A stretch of 64,000 nt of DNA from NCBI GenBank assembly GCA_004379135.1, contig NBNI01000007.1, forward strand, positions 124,001 to 188,000. The letters run 5' to 3'. The stretch comes from Acidimicrobiales bacterium mtb01. Its GTDB lineage: Bacteria > Actinomycetota > Acidimicrobiia > Acidimicrobiales > Ilumatobacteraceae. Below are positions 35,304-43,986 of the stretch, piece after piece; the stretch's first letter is position 1, and every line of letters begins with the position of its first letter. The position numbers and the translations under genes are program-made. The notes below the pieces were generated by a model. The model did no database searches, was not told the DNA's origin, and worked only from the letters and a program-made list of their open reading frames with translations.

Positions 35304-35888
35304 ATGAAACTGACCCTCGACGACATCCTCGACGTGCGCGCCTACGAGCGCGATCGTGACTCGTACCGTCGGAGCATCATCGACCTGAAGTCGCGGCGGC
35401 GTCTCCCGCTCGGCACGTTCGTGTCGCTCATCTTCGAGAACCGCGAGACGATTCGCTCGCAGATCCAGGAGATGGCGCGAGCCGAACAACTCATGACCGA
35501 CGAAGAGATCCAGATCGAACTCGACATCTACAACTCGTTGATCCCCGACGCGGGCCGTCTCTGCGCGACGCTCTTCATCGAACTCACGAGCGACGACTCG
35601 ATGCGCGAGTGGCTGCCACGACTGGTGGGCATCGAGCGCTCGCTGGTTCTGCGCCTCGCCGATGGCCGCGAGATCCGCTCGTATCCCGAGGCTCAGCACG
35701 AGTCGCAGCTCACCCGCACCGACATCACCTCGGCGGTGCACTACCTCCACTTCGACGTGACCTCCGACGAGGCGGCCGCCCTCGAGGCGGGCGGTGCCGT
35801 GCTCGTGTGCGACCATCCGGCCTATCGCGAGGAGATCGCGCTGAGCAGGGTGAACGTCGCCGAATTGCTCTCTGACCTGCGGAACTGA
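35304..35888 (+). CDS. DUF3501 family protein
   Basis: A 194-aa cytoplasmic protein opening with LTLDDILDVRAYERDRDSYR, which is the DUF3501 signature, then FIFENRETIRSQIQEM-like and VHYLHFDV segments. No catalytic motif is recognisable. It starts 3 nt after the CCG/4Fe-4S gene and is conserved beside rubrerythrin and that protein in many bacteria, so it likely acts in the same oxidative-stress or electron-transfer process. Confidence 0.82.
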   Translation: MKLTLDDILDVRAYERDRDSYRRSIIDLKSRRRLPLGTFVSLIFENRETIRSQIQEMARAEQLMTDEEIQIELDIYNSLIPDAGRLCATLFIELTSDDSMREWLPRLVGIERSLVLRLADGREIRSYPEAQHESQLTRTDITSAVHYLHFDVTSDEAAALEAGGAVLVCDHPAYREEIALSRVNVAELLSDLRN

Positions 35889-35940
35889 CCCTTTACAACG
35901 TCGTCGGCCCGGTCCTAGGGTTGCCCGTGGGGGGCAAGTC

Positions 35941-36171
35941 ATGGACGTCGTATGGCGCGAATTGGGGGCATGTCGGGGTCTCGATCCCGAGGTGTTCTTT
36001 CCGGAGACCGAGGAGGATGCCGAGGTCGCCAAGGACATCTGCCTCACCTGCGACGTCCGTATCGCCTGCCTCGAACACGCGTTGAACAGCCGCGAGAAGG
36101 TGGGCGTGTGGGGCGGCACCACCGAGCGCGAACGTCGACGCATCATCCGACAGCGTCGTCGCACGGCTTAG
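35941..36171 (+). CDS. WhiB-family transcriptional regulator
   Basis: A 76-aa Wbl protein, a family confined to actinobacteria and their phages. The 4Fe-4S cysteines are C11, C34, C37 and C43, the turn motif is GVWGG (55-59), and a basic DNA-binding tail follows (RERRRIIRQRRRTA). A TAGGGT box at 35916-35921 is a probable -10. It lies between the rubrerythrin cluster and trpD, so it may be a redox-responsive regulator; which Wbl class it belongs to is not clear. Confidence 0.95.
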   Translation: MDVVWRELGACRGLDPEVFFPETEEDAEVAKDICLTCDVRIACLEHALNSREKVGVWGGTTERERRRIIRQRRRTA

Positions 36172-36200
36172 TGCCCGAGTCGCGCCCGTAGCCTGACGGC

Positions 36201-37244
36201 GTGAACCCCGCGCTCGTCGACATCGGCGGATGGCCGTCGCTCATCACGCGCCTGCTCGATCGCGAAGACTTGCCGGCCGCGCATGCGCGGGCGGCCATGG
36301 CCACCATCTTGTCGGGTGACGCGACGCCCGCGCAGTTGATCGGCTTCATCATCGCGTTGCGGGCCAAGGGTGAAACCCCCGAAGAATTGTCGGGACTCCT
36401 CGATGCCGTGCTCGACGCCGCCGAGATCGTGCCGTTGTCGGACGACCTGCGCGAGCGCGCGGTCGACATCGTCGGAACCGGCGGCGACCGGAGTCATTCG
36501 ATCAACGTGAGCACGATGGCGGCCCTCGTGGTGGCCGGAGCCGGTGTTCCGGTGTGCAAGCACGGGGCTCGCGCGTCGTCGTCGAAGTGCGGAACCGCCG
36601 ATGTGCTCGAAGCCCTCGGTGTGGCCATCGAGGTGGGCCCCGACGTGGTGCTGCGATGCGTGGAGGAAGCGGGTATGGGTTTCTGCCTCGCTCCGCGTTA
36701 CCACCCGGCGTTCCGATTCGCCGCGGCGGCTCGTCGCGAAGTCGGTGTGCCTACCGTGTTCAACCTGCTCGGCCCGATGGCCAATCCGGGTCGCGTGCGC
36801 CGCCAACTCATCGGCGTCGCCAACCCGCAGGTGGCCGATCGCATGCTGGCGTCGTTGCGCCTCCACGGCTCGCTGTCGTCGTGGGTCGTGCACGGCGGCG
36901 GGCTCGACGAACTCACGACGACCGGAACCTCCACCGTGCTCTCGTTGCGCGACGGTCAGGTGCGTTCGTTCTCGGTCGATCCGGTGGCGCTCGGATTGGC
37001 TCCGGCCATCCCCGACGAACTCGAGGGCGGAACTCCCGATGTCAACGCCGACGCGGTGCGTCGCGTCCTGGCCGGCGAACACGGAGCGCACCGCAACATC
37101 GTCGTCCTGAACGCGGCGGCGGGTCTGGTGGTCGCGGAACGCGCGACCGATCTCGCAGACGGAATCGAACTCGCCGCGCAGTCGATCGACTCCGGATCGG
37201 CCGCGAAGGTCCTGCAGTGTCTCGTCGAGGTCTCCCACAGTTGA
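36201..37244 (+). CDS. trpD: anthranilate phosphoribosyltransferase
   Basis: Second step of tryptophan synthesis, joining anthranilate to PRPP. Motifs are DIVGTGGDRSHSINVST (PRPP-binding), VCKHGARASSSKCGTADVLEALG and FNLLGPMANP. At 347 aa it has normal length. GTG start, 6 nt after TAGCCT (36189-36194). No other trp gene is adjacent; thrB is translationally coupled through a TTGA overlap. Confidence 0.95.
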   Translation: MNPALVDIGGWPSLITRLLDREDLPAAHARAAMATILSGDATPAQLIGFIIALRAKGETPEELSGLLDAVLDAAEIVPLSDDLRERAVDIVGTGGDRSHSINVSTMAALVVAGAGVPVCKHGARASSSKCGTADVLEALGVAIEVGPDVVLRCVEEAGMGFCLAPRYHPAFRFAAAARREVGVPTVFNLLGPMANPGRVRRQLIGVANPQVADRMLASLRLHGSLSSWVVHGGGLDELTTTGTSTVLSLRDGQVRSFSVDPVALGLAPAIPDELEGGTPDVNADAVRRVLAGEHGAHRNIVVLNAAAGLVVAERATDLADGIELAAQSIDSGSAAKVLQCLVEVSHS

Positions 37245-38062
37245 GGATCTCGGTCCCGGCCTCCTCGGCCAATCTCGGAGCGGGATTCGATGTGCTCGGA
37301 ATGGCGCTCGCCATCCCGGCCGAACTCGGAATCGTCGACGGAGAAGTTCCCGAGAAGGCGGAAATCGCGCGCGGCGCCCATCCGGCGGCCACCGCGTTCG
37401 CGTCCGCGGGGGGTCGCGGGCAGGTCTGGGTGCGCACGAGCATTCCGTCGGGCCGCGGTCTCGGATTCTCGGGTGCGGTGCGGGTGGGGGCCATCGCCCT
37501 GGCCCTGCAGCAGTCGAGTTCCGACGACGTCCTCGCGACACGACGCAAGGAGATCTTCGAACGGGCCGCGGTGCTCGAAGGTCACGGTGACAACGTGGCC
37601 GCCAGCGCGTTCGGCGGCGTCGTGGTGGTGGCCGACGGTTCGGTCGGTCGGGTTCCGCTCGCGGTCGATCCCGCGGTCGTGGTGTGGATCCCGTCGTTCA
37701 AGACGAACACCTCCGAAAGCCGCGCGACGTTGTCGACGTCGGTGTCGCGCGTCGATGCGGTGTTCAACATCGGCCGGTCGTCATTGTTCGTGGCCGCCCT
37801 CGCCAGTGGCGAGGTGGAGCTGCTGCGCGAGGCGACCCGCGATCGCCTGCATCAAGACGCGCGGTTGGCCGCGGCGACCGCGAGTCGCGATGCGCTCGAA
37901 GCGGCGCTGAACACCTCTGCGTGGGCGGCATGGCTGTCGGGCTCGGGGCCGACCGTGGCGGTGATGTGCGATCGACTCGATGCCGAGCGGATCAGCGCAG
38001 CATGGCCGAACGGTCGCTCCATGATCGTGAGTATCGACCGGATCGGGGCGCACTGGCTGTGA
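37241..38062 (+). CDS. thrB: homoserine kinase
   Basis: GHMP-family kinase that phosphorylates homoserine for threonine synthesis. VPASSANLGAGFDVLGMAL opens the protein, the ATP loop is IPSGRGLGFSGA (a variant of GLGSSAA), and SGSGPTVAV is the C-terminal GHMP motif. The start is inferred as TTG at 37241, overlapping the trpD stop, because homology begins at once; 273 aa. The last 71 bp overlap the convergent nuclease gene. Confidence 0.87.
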   Translation: MRISVPASSANLGAGFDVLGMALAIPAELGIVDGEVPEKAEIARGAHPAATAFASAGGRGQVWVRTSIPSGRGLGFSGAVRVGAIALALQQSSSDDVLATRRKEIFERAAVLEGHGDNVAASAFGGVVVVADGSVGRVPLAVDPAVVVWIPSFKTNTSESRATLSTSVSRVDAVFNIGRSSLFVAALASGEVELLREATRDRLHQDARLAAATASRDALEAALNTSAWAAWLSGSGPTVAVMCDRLDAERISAAWPNGRSMIVSIDRIGAHWL

Positions 38063-39737
38063 GGTCGAGCCGACGCAACGTCGGCAGGCCGCGAGCCGGA
38101 AGCGCCCACTCGCCCGAGCATTCCTCGACCAGTACGTCATCGGCCGTTTCGAGATGACGGGCCACGCACATGACTTCGTCGGCCACGTGACGGGGCAGCG
38201 GTGCGGCCGGTTCGGATGGATCGGGTGACGCGAGATGTTCGGCCAAGCCGAGCGGTGCATCGAACGACGAGAACAAGCGGTCGTCGTTCCGGACGCTGGC
38301 GAGAACGCCTCCCTCGAGGACGATGCAGGCGTCACCGAGTCGAACGGTGAGCGTTTCGGCGTTGCGCAGCCCGTCGATCGAACGCTGGCGTTGGAGTGCG
38401 GTGAGCAAAGCCTGGGCCCGGTCGCGCATCTCGGCCGCCTCCTCGAATCGCTGATTGGCGGCCAGGTCGACGATGCGCTCGTGGAGCAGGTCGATCAACG
38501 CGTCGGGCGACTCGGTGAGTGCCGACACGATGAACTCGACGATTCGGCCGTATGTCTCGCGGTCGGCCTGGCCCGAACACGGACAATGGGCGACACCGAG
38601 TTGTGCGGCCGAGCAGACCGGAGCGTCGGCAGGGGCGACGTAGTTGCGACCCATGCGCACGGTGCAACGCCGCAAGGGGACCACCGACTCGATCGCTTCG
38701 ATCACCAGTCGAGCCGACGTGCGCGTGGTGAACGGACCGAGATGGAGTCCGCGCTTGGCCGGATTCTTGGACACGACGAGGCGAGGCCATTCCTCATCGG
38801 TGGTGAGTCGCACGTAGCAGTAGCGGTCGACGTTGGTGCCGGCTCGGTTGTAGTGGGGGAGGAGACGACCGATGAGCCGCAACTCGAGAATCGCCGCCAC
38901 GAGCGGGTGCGGAGTGGGAATGCAGTGGATCGAGTGCGTCTGGCGGAGCATCGCCCCGATCTTGCGGCGGGATTCGGCGGTGCCGAAGTAGCTGCGCACT
39001 CGCTGCCTCACGTTGGTCGCCTTGCCGACGTACAGCGGTTTGCCGGACGCGTCGGCGAACACGTACACCCCTGACGATCGCGGCAGGTCCTCGGTGAGTC
39101 GCAGTTTGGCGGCCAGAGGGTGCGTCTCGAGGCGAGGCAGTCCGATGAGGTCGTCGAGACCCATGACGCCGAAGCCGGAGGCGCGCTCGATGAGGAAGTG
39201 CAGAAGGTCGGCGGTGGCCAGTGCGTCGTCGAGTGCGCGGTGGCACGGCTGGTGGGCCAACCGGAGTCGTGAGGCGAGGGTGCCGAGTTTGCAGTCGGGA
39301 ACCTCATCGCGGACGAGTCGACGCGCGAGGGGCACCGTGTCGATCACGCGATTGGTGAGCGGTTCGCGATCGGCCGTGATGAGTGCCGCGTTCACGAACC
39401 CGACGTCGAAGCGCGCGTTGTGGGCGACGAGCACGGCGTCGCCGATGAAGTCGACGAGCGACGGCAGCACGGCCTCGATGCGCGGTGCGGGCAGGAGCAT
39501 GGCCTCGCTGATGCCGGTGAGGATGGTGATGTACGGAGGAATCGGAACGCCCGGATTGACGAGTGTCTGGAAGGTGCCGAGGCATTCGCCGCCGCGGTAC
39601 TTCACCGCACCGATCTCGGTGATCCGGTCGACGCCGGCCGAACCGCCGGTGGTCTCGAGGTCGAGGATGCAGAAAGTGACGTCGGACAGTGGCGTTCCGA
39701 TCTCGTCGAACGACTTCTGTTGCTGCCCCGAGGCCAT
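37992..39737 (-). CDS. DEDDh exonuclease fused to UvrC-like GIY-YIG endonuclease (SOS-regulated)
   Basis: A 581-aa DNA repair nuclease. The N-terminal DnaQ-type exonuclease has the DEDD residues in FCILDLETTGG, LVAHNARFDVGFV and the HRALDDALAT block. The GIY-YIG domain follows near 235 (SSGVYVFADASGKPLYVGKA) and then UvrC-like sequence with CSAAQLGVAHCPC and a UVR-type helix. This fusion is known in actinobacteria (Mycobacterium Rv2191 type). The ATG lies 6 nt after the -10, and a perfect LexA box lies in its promoter, so it belongs to the SOS regulon. Confidence 0.92.
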   Translation of the reverse strand: MASGQQQKSFDEIGTPLSDVTFCILDLETTGGSAGVDRITEIGAVKYRGGECLGTFQTLVNPGVPIPPYITILTGISEAMLLPAPRIEAVLPSLVDFIGDAVLVAHNARFDVGFVNAALITADREPLTNRVIDTVPLARRLVRDEVPDCKLGTLASRLRLAHQPCHRALDDALATADLLHFLIERASGFGVMGLDDLIGLPRLETHPLAAKLRLTEDLPRSSGVYVFADASGKPLYVGKATNVRQRVRSYFGTAESRRKIGAMLRQTHSIHCIPTPHPLVAAILELRLIGRLLPHYNRAGTNVDRYCYVRLTTDEEWPRLVVSKNPAKRGLHLGPFTTRTSARLVIEAIESVVPLRRCTVRMGRNYVAPADAPVCSAAQLGVAHCPCSGQADRETYGRIVEFIVSALTESPDALIDLLHERIVDLAANQRFEEAAEMRDRAQALLTALQRQRSIDGLRNAETLTVRLGDACIVLEGGVLASVRNDDRLFSSFDAPLGLAEHLASPDPSEPAAPLPRHVADEVMCVARHLETADDVLVEECSGEWALPARGLPTLRRLDLTASAPRSGRYSRSWSDRSAMLR

Positions 39738-39743
39738 TCGCCG

Positions 39744-39772
39744 AGTGTCACCGAACAGGTGTTCTGTGTCAA
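39744..39772 (-). promoter_or_regulatory. SOS promoter of the DnaQ-UvrC nuclease (LexA box 39753-39764)
   Basis: On the minus strand TTGACA (39767-39772) and GACACT (39744-39749) are spaced 17 nt. The spacer holds the LexA box GAACACCTGTTC (plus strand GAACAGGTGTTC), the same 12-mer as at 8028-8039. The ATG follows the -10 by 6 nt. The layout is the same as in the LysM promoter. Confidence 0.82.
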
Positions 39773-40734
39773 GCACCATTACGCTCGCGCACGTGGCGAA
39801 CTACGAGGTCGGCGTGTACGAGCTGGGCGACGGCTGCCTGGCGTACCTCCAGCCCGACGGGAGTTGGGGTTGGAGCAACGCCGGTCTGGTGGTGGGCGAC
39901 GGAGCGTCGCTGCTCGTCGACACGTTGTTCGACCTGAAGCTCACGAGTCGAATGCTCGATTCGCTCGCGCCCTTCACCCGCACGTCCCCCATTCGGTCGT
40001 TGGTCAACACGCACGCCAATGGCGACCACTGCTACGGCAATCAACTGGTCGTCGGAGCCGAGATCATCGCGTCGACCGCGGCCGCCCACGAGATGACCGA
40101 GGTCCCGCCGGCCATGTTGGCGGCCCTGAACGCCGCCCCGGGCGAAGTCGGCGAACTGTTCCGCAGTTTCTTCGGTGCGTTCGAGTTCTCCGGGATCGAG
40201 CCGCGTCTACCCGACCGCACGTTCGACGGACGACTCGAGATCGAAGTGGGCGGACGCGTCATCGAGCTGATCGAAGTCGGCCCGGCCCACACCCGCGGCG
40301 ACGTGATCGCGTACGTGCCCGATGCGCGCACCGTGTACACCGGCGACATCTTGTTCATCGGCGGCACTCCGATCGTGTGGGCCGGCCCGTTGTCGAATTG
40401 GGTCGCCGCGTGCGATCTGATGCTCGGAATGGACGTCGAGACCGTGGTTCCCGGGCACGGTCCGCTCACCGACAAGGGCGGCATCGTCGAGGTGCGCGAT
40501 TATCTCGACTTCGTCGATCGTGAAGCGTCGGCGCGTTGCGCCGCGGGAGTCGACGCGTTCGAGGCGGCGCGCGACATCGCTCGGGCGATGGACGTTCCGT
40601 ACTCGTCGTGGGGCGAATTCGGCCGAATCGCGGTGAATGTCGAAACCGTGTATCGCTCGGTCGACCCGGACCATTCGACGCCCGACGTCGTGGAGCAGTT
40701 CAGGCGGATGGCAACGATCGAGCGCGCGTCCTGA
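39766..40734 (+). CDS. MBL-fold metallo-hydrolase
   Basis: Metallo-beta-lactamase fold hydrolase of up to 322 aa. Metal motifs are NTHANGDHCYG (THxxxDH type), the Asp in YTGDILFIGG and VPGHGPLTD. The N-terminus is ambiguous: GTG at 39766 touches the LexA box of the divergent gene, while GTG at 39793 starts at ANYEVGVYELGDG. Substrate is unknown. If 39766 is right, LexA might affect it too. The 3' end overlaps the convergent SURF1 gene by 35 bp. Confidence 0.82.
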   Translation: MSSTITLAHVANYEVGVYELGDGCLAYLQPDGSWGWSNAGLVVGDGASLLVDTLFDLKLTSRMLDSLAPFTRTSPIRSLVNTHANGDHCYGNQLVVGAEIIASTAAAHEMTEVPPAMLAALNAAPGEVGELFRSFFGAFEFSGIEPRLPDRTFDGRLEIEVGGRVIELIEVGPAHTRGDVIAYVPDARTVYTGDILFIGGTPIVWAGPLSNWVAACDLMLGMDVETVVPGHGPLTDKGGIVEVRDYLDFVDREASARCAAGVDAFEAARDIARAMDVPYSSWGEFGRIAVNVETVYRSVDPDHSTPDVVEQFRRMATIERAS

Positions 40735-41428
40735 TCGAGCGTCGCACCGCGAGAACCCAACCCACCGCCACGCACACCGCGAAGATGATCCACTGGATCG
40801 CGTACGACAGGTGCGACCCCTCGCTCAGTTCGGGAAGGGGAACCGCTTGCAGCATCGGGTCGTCGGCTGGCGAGGATGCCTGGGCGAGGAGGGCGACCCG
40901 CAGTAGTTCGGGTTCGACCTGAGCGGCCAGACGGTCGAGATCGAGCCGGAACATCTCGGCGAGTTCGCCCTCGGCTTCGCGGGCCTGACCCGAACGTCGT
41001 TGTTCGCTTCCGCGCAGGATTCCGCCCACGGTGACCGTTCCCGATGGAGCGGGCGGGGGAGTCTGGTCGAGCGCCACGAATCCTCGATTGATGGCGATGG
41101 CACGACCGTCGTCGAGAAGAAGTGGGGTCACCACGTTCAGGCCGGCTCGACCTCCTTGGGACCGATTGAGGATCAGGACCTGTTCGTCGGCGAGATAGGT
41201 GCCCGTTGCCGTCGCGGAACGCCATGCCAACGACGACGGATCGGAGTCATCGAGGCTTCCTGCGTCCACGGGTTCGAGAGTCGCGCGGCTTCGCACATCG
41301 GCGTTGAAGTCCTGTCGCTGGTGGAGGCGGTCGAATTGCCAGGCCGACAAGAAGGCCATGCCCACGATTCCGGCCAGACAGAGGAGATGGAAACCGATCC
41401 AACGGGGGCGCAGGAGGAACCGGTACAC
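40700..41428 (-). CDS. SURF1-family cytochrome oxidase assembly protein
   Basis: A 242-aa membrane protein with the SURF1 build: a first span near 10-30 (FHLLCLAGIVGMAFLSAWQ), a periplasmic domain with LILNRSQGGRAGLNVVTPL and AINRGFVAL, and a last span near 210-230 (AIQWIIFAVCVAVGWVLA). It assists heme a insertion into cytochrome c oxidase. The GTG at 41428 begins YRFLLRPRWIG and lies 8 nt after TACAGT; no oxidase genes are nearby. Confidence 0.88.
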   Translation of the reverse strand: MYRFLLRPRWIGFHLLCLAGIVGMAFLSAWQFDRLHQRQDFNADVRSRATLEPVDAGSLDDSDPSSLAWRSATATGTYLADEQVLILNRSQGGRAGLNVVTPLLLDDGRAIAINRGFVALDQTPPPAPSGTVTVGGILRGSEQRRSGQAREAEGELAEMFRLDLDRLAAQVEPELLRVALLAQASSPADDPMLQAVPLPELSEGSHLSYAIQWIIFAVCVAVGWVLAVRRSIRTRARSLPSA

Positions 41429-41459
41429 GCCGGACAACTGTATGTGGCACTCTGAGGAA

Positions 41460-41951
41460 ATGTCGCTTCCCGATTTCCACATTCCGCACGCGGAGAAGAT
41501 CGAGTGGATGATCGAGACGAACGGCTGGGCACTCGAGCCCGTAGGTGCCGACGTCGAATCGCATCCGCCCCGGCCGGGCTATTCGTACACGATCGGCTTT
41601 CCCGACAAGTTCGGCTTTCCCGAAGTCGTGATCTTCGGTCTCACTCCGGTCGCGGCCAAGGGCATCCTCGATCTGGTGGCGCAGCAATTGGCGGCCGGGG
41701 TCGAGATCCCGATCGACGCGCCGATCGTCGGCCTGCTCGACAACGAGCTGCGGTGCGTGTTCGCCTCGGTCGATCTCGGCGATTGGTCCTCGTACTTCTC
41801 GACCGGAATCGCCTGGCATCGCGGCGGTGACTTCGGCGTCGTTCAGTTGCTGTGGCCCGATCGGCAGGGTTGGTTGCCCTACGAGGACGGTTTCGACCAT
41901 CGTGTTCGTTCGGCGCAGCCGATGATCGGACGCGAGCCGCTGGCACACTGA
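41460..41951 (+). CDS. DUF4262 family protein
   Basis: A 163-aa soluble protein with the DUF4262 pattern PGYSYTIGFPDKFGFPEVVIFGL, then WHRGGDFGVVQLLWPD. The domain is common in actinobacteria and has no assigned biochemistry. A GAGGAA site directly abuts the ATG, so spacing is poor and the message may be near-leaderless. It is divergent from SURF1 with only 31 nt between start codons. Confidence 0.83.
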   Translation: MSLPDFHIPHAEKIEWMIETNGWALEPVGADVESHPPRPGYSYTIGFPDKFGFPEVVIFGLTPVAAKGILDLVAQQLAAGVEIPIDAPIVGLLDNELRCVFASVDLGDWSSYFSTGIAWHRGGDFGVVQLLWPDRQGWLPYEDGFDHRVRSAQPMIGREPLAH

Positions 41952-41955
41952 TCCC

Positions 41956-42336
41956 GTGCAACCCGTTCTGATCTACGACGGCGACTGCGCGTTCTGCTCG
42001 AGTTCGGTGCGGTTCATCGAACGCCGGGTGAAGCGTCACCCGCGCCTCGAGCCGTGGCAGCGGCTCGACCTCGCCGAGTTCGGCCTCACCCCGGAGCAGT
42101 GCGAGGCGGCGGTGCAGTGGGTGGGGGCCGATGGACGCACTGCCTCGGGTCACGAGGCGGTCGGGCGCCTGCTGATTCATGCCGGCGGCGCATGGGGTCT
42201 GGTGGGTCGGGTGATCCTGGCCCCGGGTATCCGGTCGGTGGCCAAGGTGACGTACTCGTGGGTCGCCCGCAACCGGCATCGCCTGCCCGGAGGGACGCCC
42301 GAGTGCGGTCTTCCGTCGGCCGACGGGCAGAATTAG
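41956..42336 (+). CDS. DCC-family thiol-disulfide oxidoreductase-like protein
   Basis: A 126-aa DUF393/DCC protein. It opens with VLIYDGDCAFCSSSVRF, with D8, C11 and C14 forming the DxxCxxC signature, and has the typical GHEAVGRLL segment. A predicted thioredoxin-like redox role is family knowledge; the partner is unknown. GTG start 4 nt after the DUF4262 stop, so co-transcribed with it and probably with the mutase behind. Confidence 0.84.
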   Translation: MQPVLIYDGDCAFCSSSVRFIERRVKRHPRLEPWQRLDLAEFGLTPEQCEAAVQWVGADGRTASGHEAVGRLLIHAGGAWGLVGRVILAPGIRSVAKVTYSWVARNRHRLPGGTPECGLPSADGQN

Positions 42337-42339
42337 CCC

Positions 42340-43986
42340 GTGAGCGCATCCAACCCGAATCCCCGCGCGGAATGGCAGAAGGCCTTCGAGGAGTCGCGTC
42401 TGCGCGACGTGCCTTTCCAGACGATGTCGGGCATTCCGCTCGACCCGGTGTACGGCACCGACGACGGCGAATTCCCGGGTCAGTACCCGTACACGCGCGG
42501 ACCGTACGCGTCGATGTATCGCTCGAAGTTGTGGACCATGCGCATGTTCGCCGGGTTCGGCACCGCGATCGACACCAACCTGCGCTTCAAGGAGATCATC
42601 CGCGCCGGCGGAGACGGCTTGTCGACGGCGTTCGACATGCCCACGTTGCTCGGCCTCGACTCCGACGACCCGATGGCACTCGGTGAAGTCGGCCGTTGCG
42701 GAGTCGCCATCGACACGCTCGCCGACATGCGAGACCTGTTCTCCGGCATCGACCTCGGCAACATCACCACGTCGATGACCATCAACTCGCCGGCCGCCGT
42801 GTTGCTCGCGATGTTCGTTGCCCAGGCCGAGTCGGCCGGGGTGCCGCGCGCCAAGTTGGGCGGCACGCTCCAGAACGACATCTTGAAGGAGTACCAGGCG
42901 CAGAAGGAGTTCGTGTTCCCGCCGCGCCAGTCGATGCGGCTCGTGCGCGACACCGTGGCGTTCACCGCGGCCGAGATGCCGCGTTGGCACTCCATCTCCA
43001 TTTCCGGTTACCACATCCGCGAAGCGGGTTCGACCGCCGCCGAAGAACTGGCGTTCACTCTCGGCAACGGTTTCGCCTACGTCGAGTTGGCGCGGCAGGC
43101 CGGATTGCCCGTCGACGCCTTCGCGCCCCGCCTCTCGTTCTTCTTCAACGCGCACATCGACTTCTTCGAAGAGATCGCCAAGTACCGCGCCGCCCGCCGC
43201 ATCTGGGCGCGCTGGATGAAGGAGCGCTACGGCGCCACCAGCGAACGATCGATGCAACTGCGATTCCACACGCAGACCGCCGGTGTGTCGCTCACCGCCC
43301 AGCAGCCCGAGGTCAACCTCATCCGCACCGCGATCGAAGCCCTCGCCGGTGTTCTGGGCGGAACCCAGTCGCTTCACACCAACTCGATGGACGAGGCTCT
43401 CGCTCTTCCCACCGAGAAGGCGGCTCGACTGGCCCTGCGTACGCAGCAGGTCATCGCCTACGAGACCAACGTGGCGCACGTCGCCGATCCACTGGGCGGT
43501 TCGCACTTCGTCGAGGCGCTCACCGATGAGATGGAGGCGCGGGCCGAGGAGATCTTCGCGCGCATCGACGAGATGGGTCGCGGCTCCATGCTCGAGGGCT
43601 GCATCACCGGCATCGAGGAGAATTGGTTCCAGGGGCGCATCGCCGACTCGGCGTACGAACTCGAGCGCGCTTTCAACCGGGGCGAGCGCATCATCGTCGG
43701 TGTGAATCGATTCCTCGAGGGGAACGAAGAGGATTCGCTCGACATCCTCAAGATCACCAACGAGGACGAGGCCAAGCAGCGCCAGCGACTCGGCCAGGTG
43801 AAGCGCGAGCGCAACGAGTCGGCCGTGCTCGACGCACTCGATCGTCTGGCCAAGGACGCCGTCGACCCCGAAGTGAACCTGATGCCCGCCCTCATCGACG
43901 CGTCCAACGTGTTCGCGACGGTGGGCGAGATGATGACCACCATGGCGGGTGTGTTCGGCCGCCACGTCGAGGTGCCCACGATCTGA
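42340..43986 (+). CDS. icmA: acyl-CoA mutase large subunit, isobutyryl-CoA mutase-like
   Basis: B12-dependent carbon-skeleton mutase, substrate-binding TIM-barrel subunit without its own B12 domain (548 aa). The core reads WTMRMFAGFGTA, LQNDILKEYQAQKEF, SISGYHIREAGSTAAEELAF and RFHTQTAGVSLTAQQP. By family knowledge the residue contacting the CoA acyl group is Tyr with a partner Arg 118 residues later in methylmalonyl-CoA mutase, but Phe and Gln in isobutyryl-CoA mutase. Here they are F70 and Q188, spacing 118. So isobutyryl/n-butyryl-CoA is the likely substrate, although annotation pipelines may call it methylmalonyl-CoA mutase. Coupled to its small subunit. Confidence 0.86.
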   Translation: MSASNPNPRAEWQKAFEESRLRDVPFQTMSGIPLDPVYGTDDGEFPGQYPYTRGPYASMYRSKLWTMRMFAGFGTAIDTNLRFKEIIRAGGDGLSTAFDMPTLLGLDSDDPMALGEVGRCGVAIDTLADMRDLFSGIDLGNITTSMTINSPAAVLLAMFVAQAESAGVPRAKLGGTLQNDILKEYQAQKEFVFPPRQSMRLVRDTVAFTAAEMPRWHSISISGYHIREAGSTAAEELAFTLGNGFAYVELARQAGLPVDAFAPRLSFFFNAHIDFFEEIAKYRAARRIWARWMKERYGATSERSMQLRFHTQTAGVSLTAQQPEVNLIRTAIEALAGVLGGTQSLHTNSMDEALALPTEKAARLALRTQQVIAYETNVAHVADPLGGSHFVEALTDEMEARAEEIFARIDEMGRGSMLEGCITGIEENWFQGRIADSAYELERAFNRGERIIVGVNRFLEGNEEDSLDILKITNEDEAKQRQRLGQVKRERNESAVLDALDRLAKDAVDPEVNLMPALIDASNVFATVGEMMTTMAGVFGRHVEVPTI

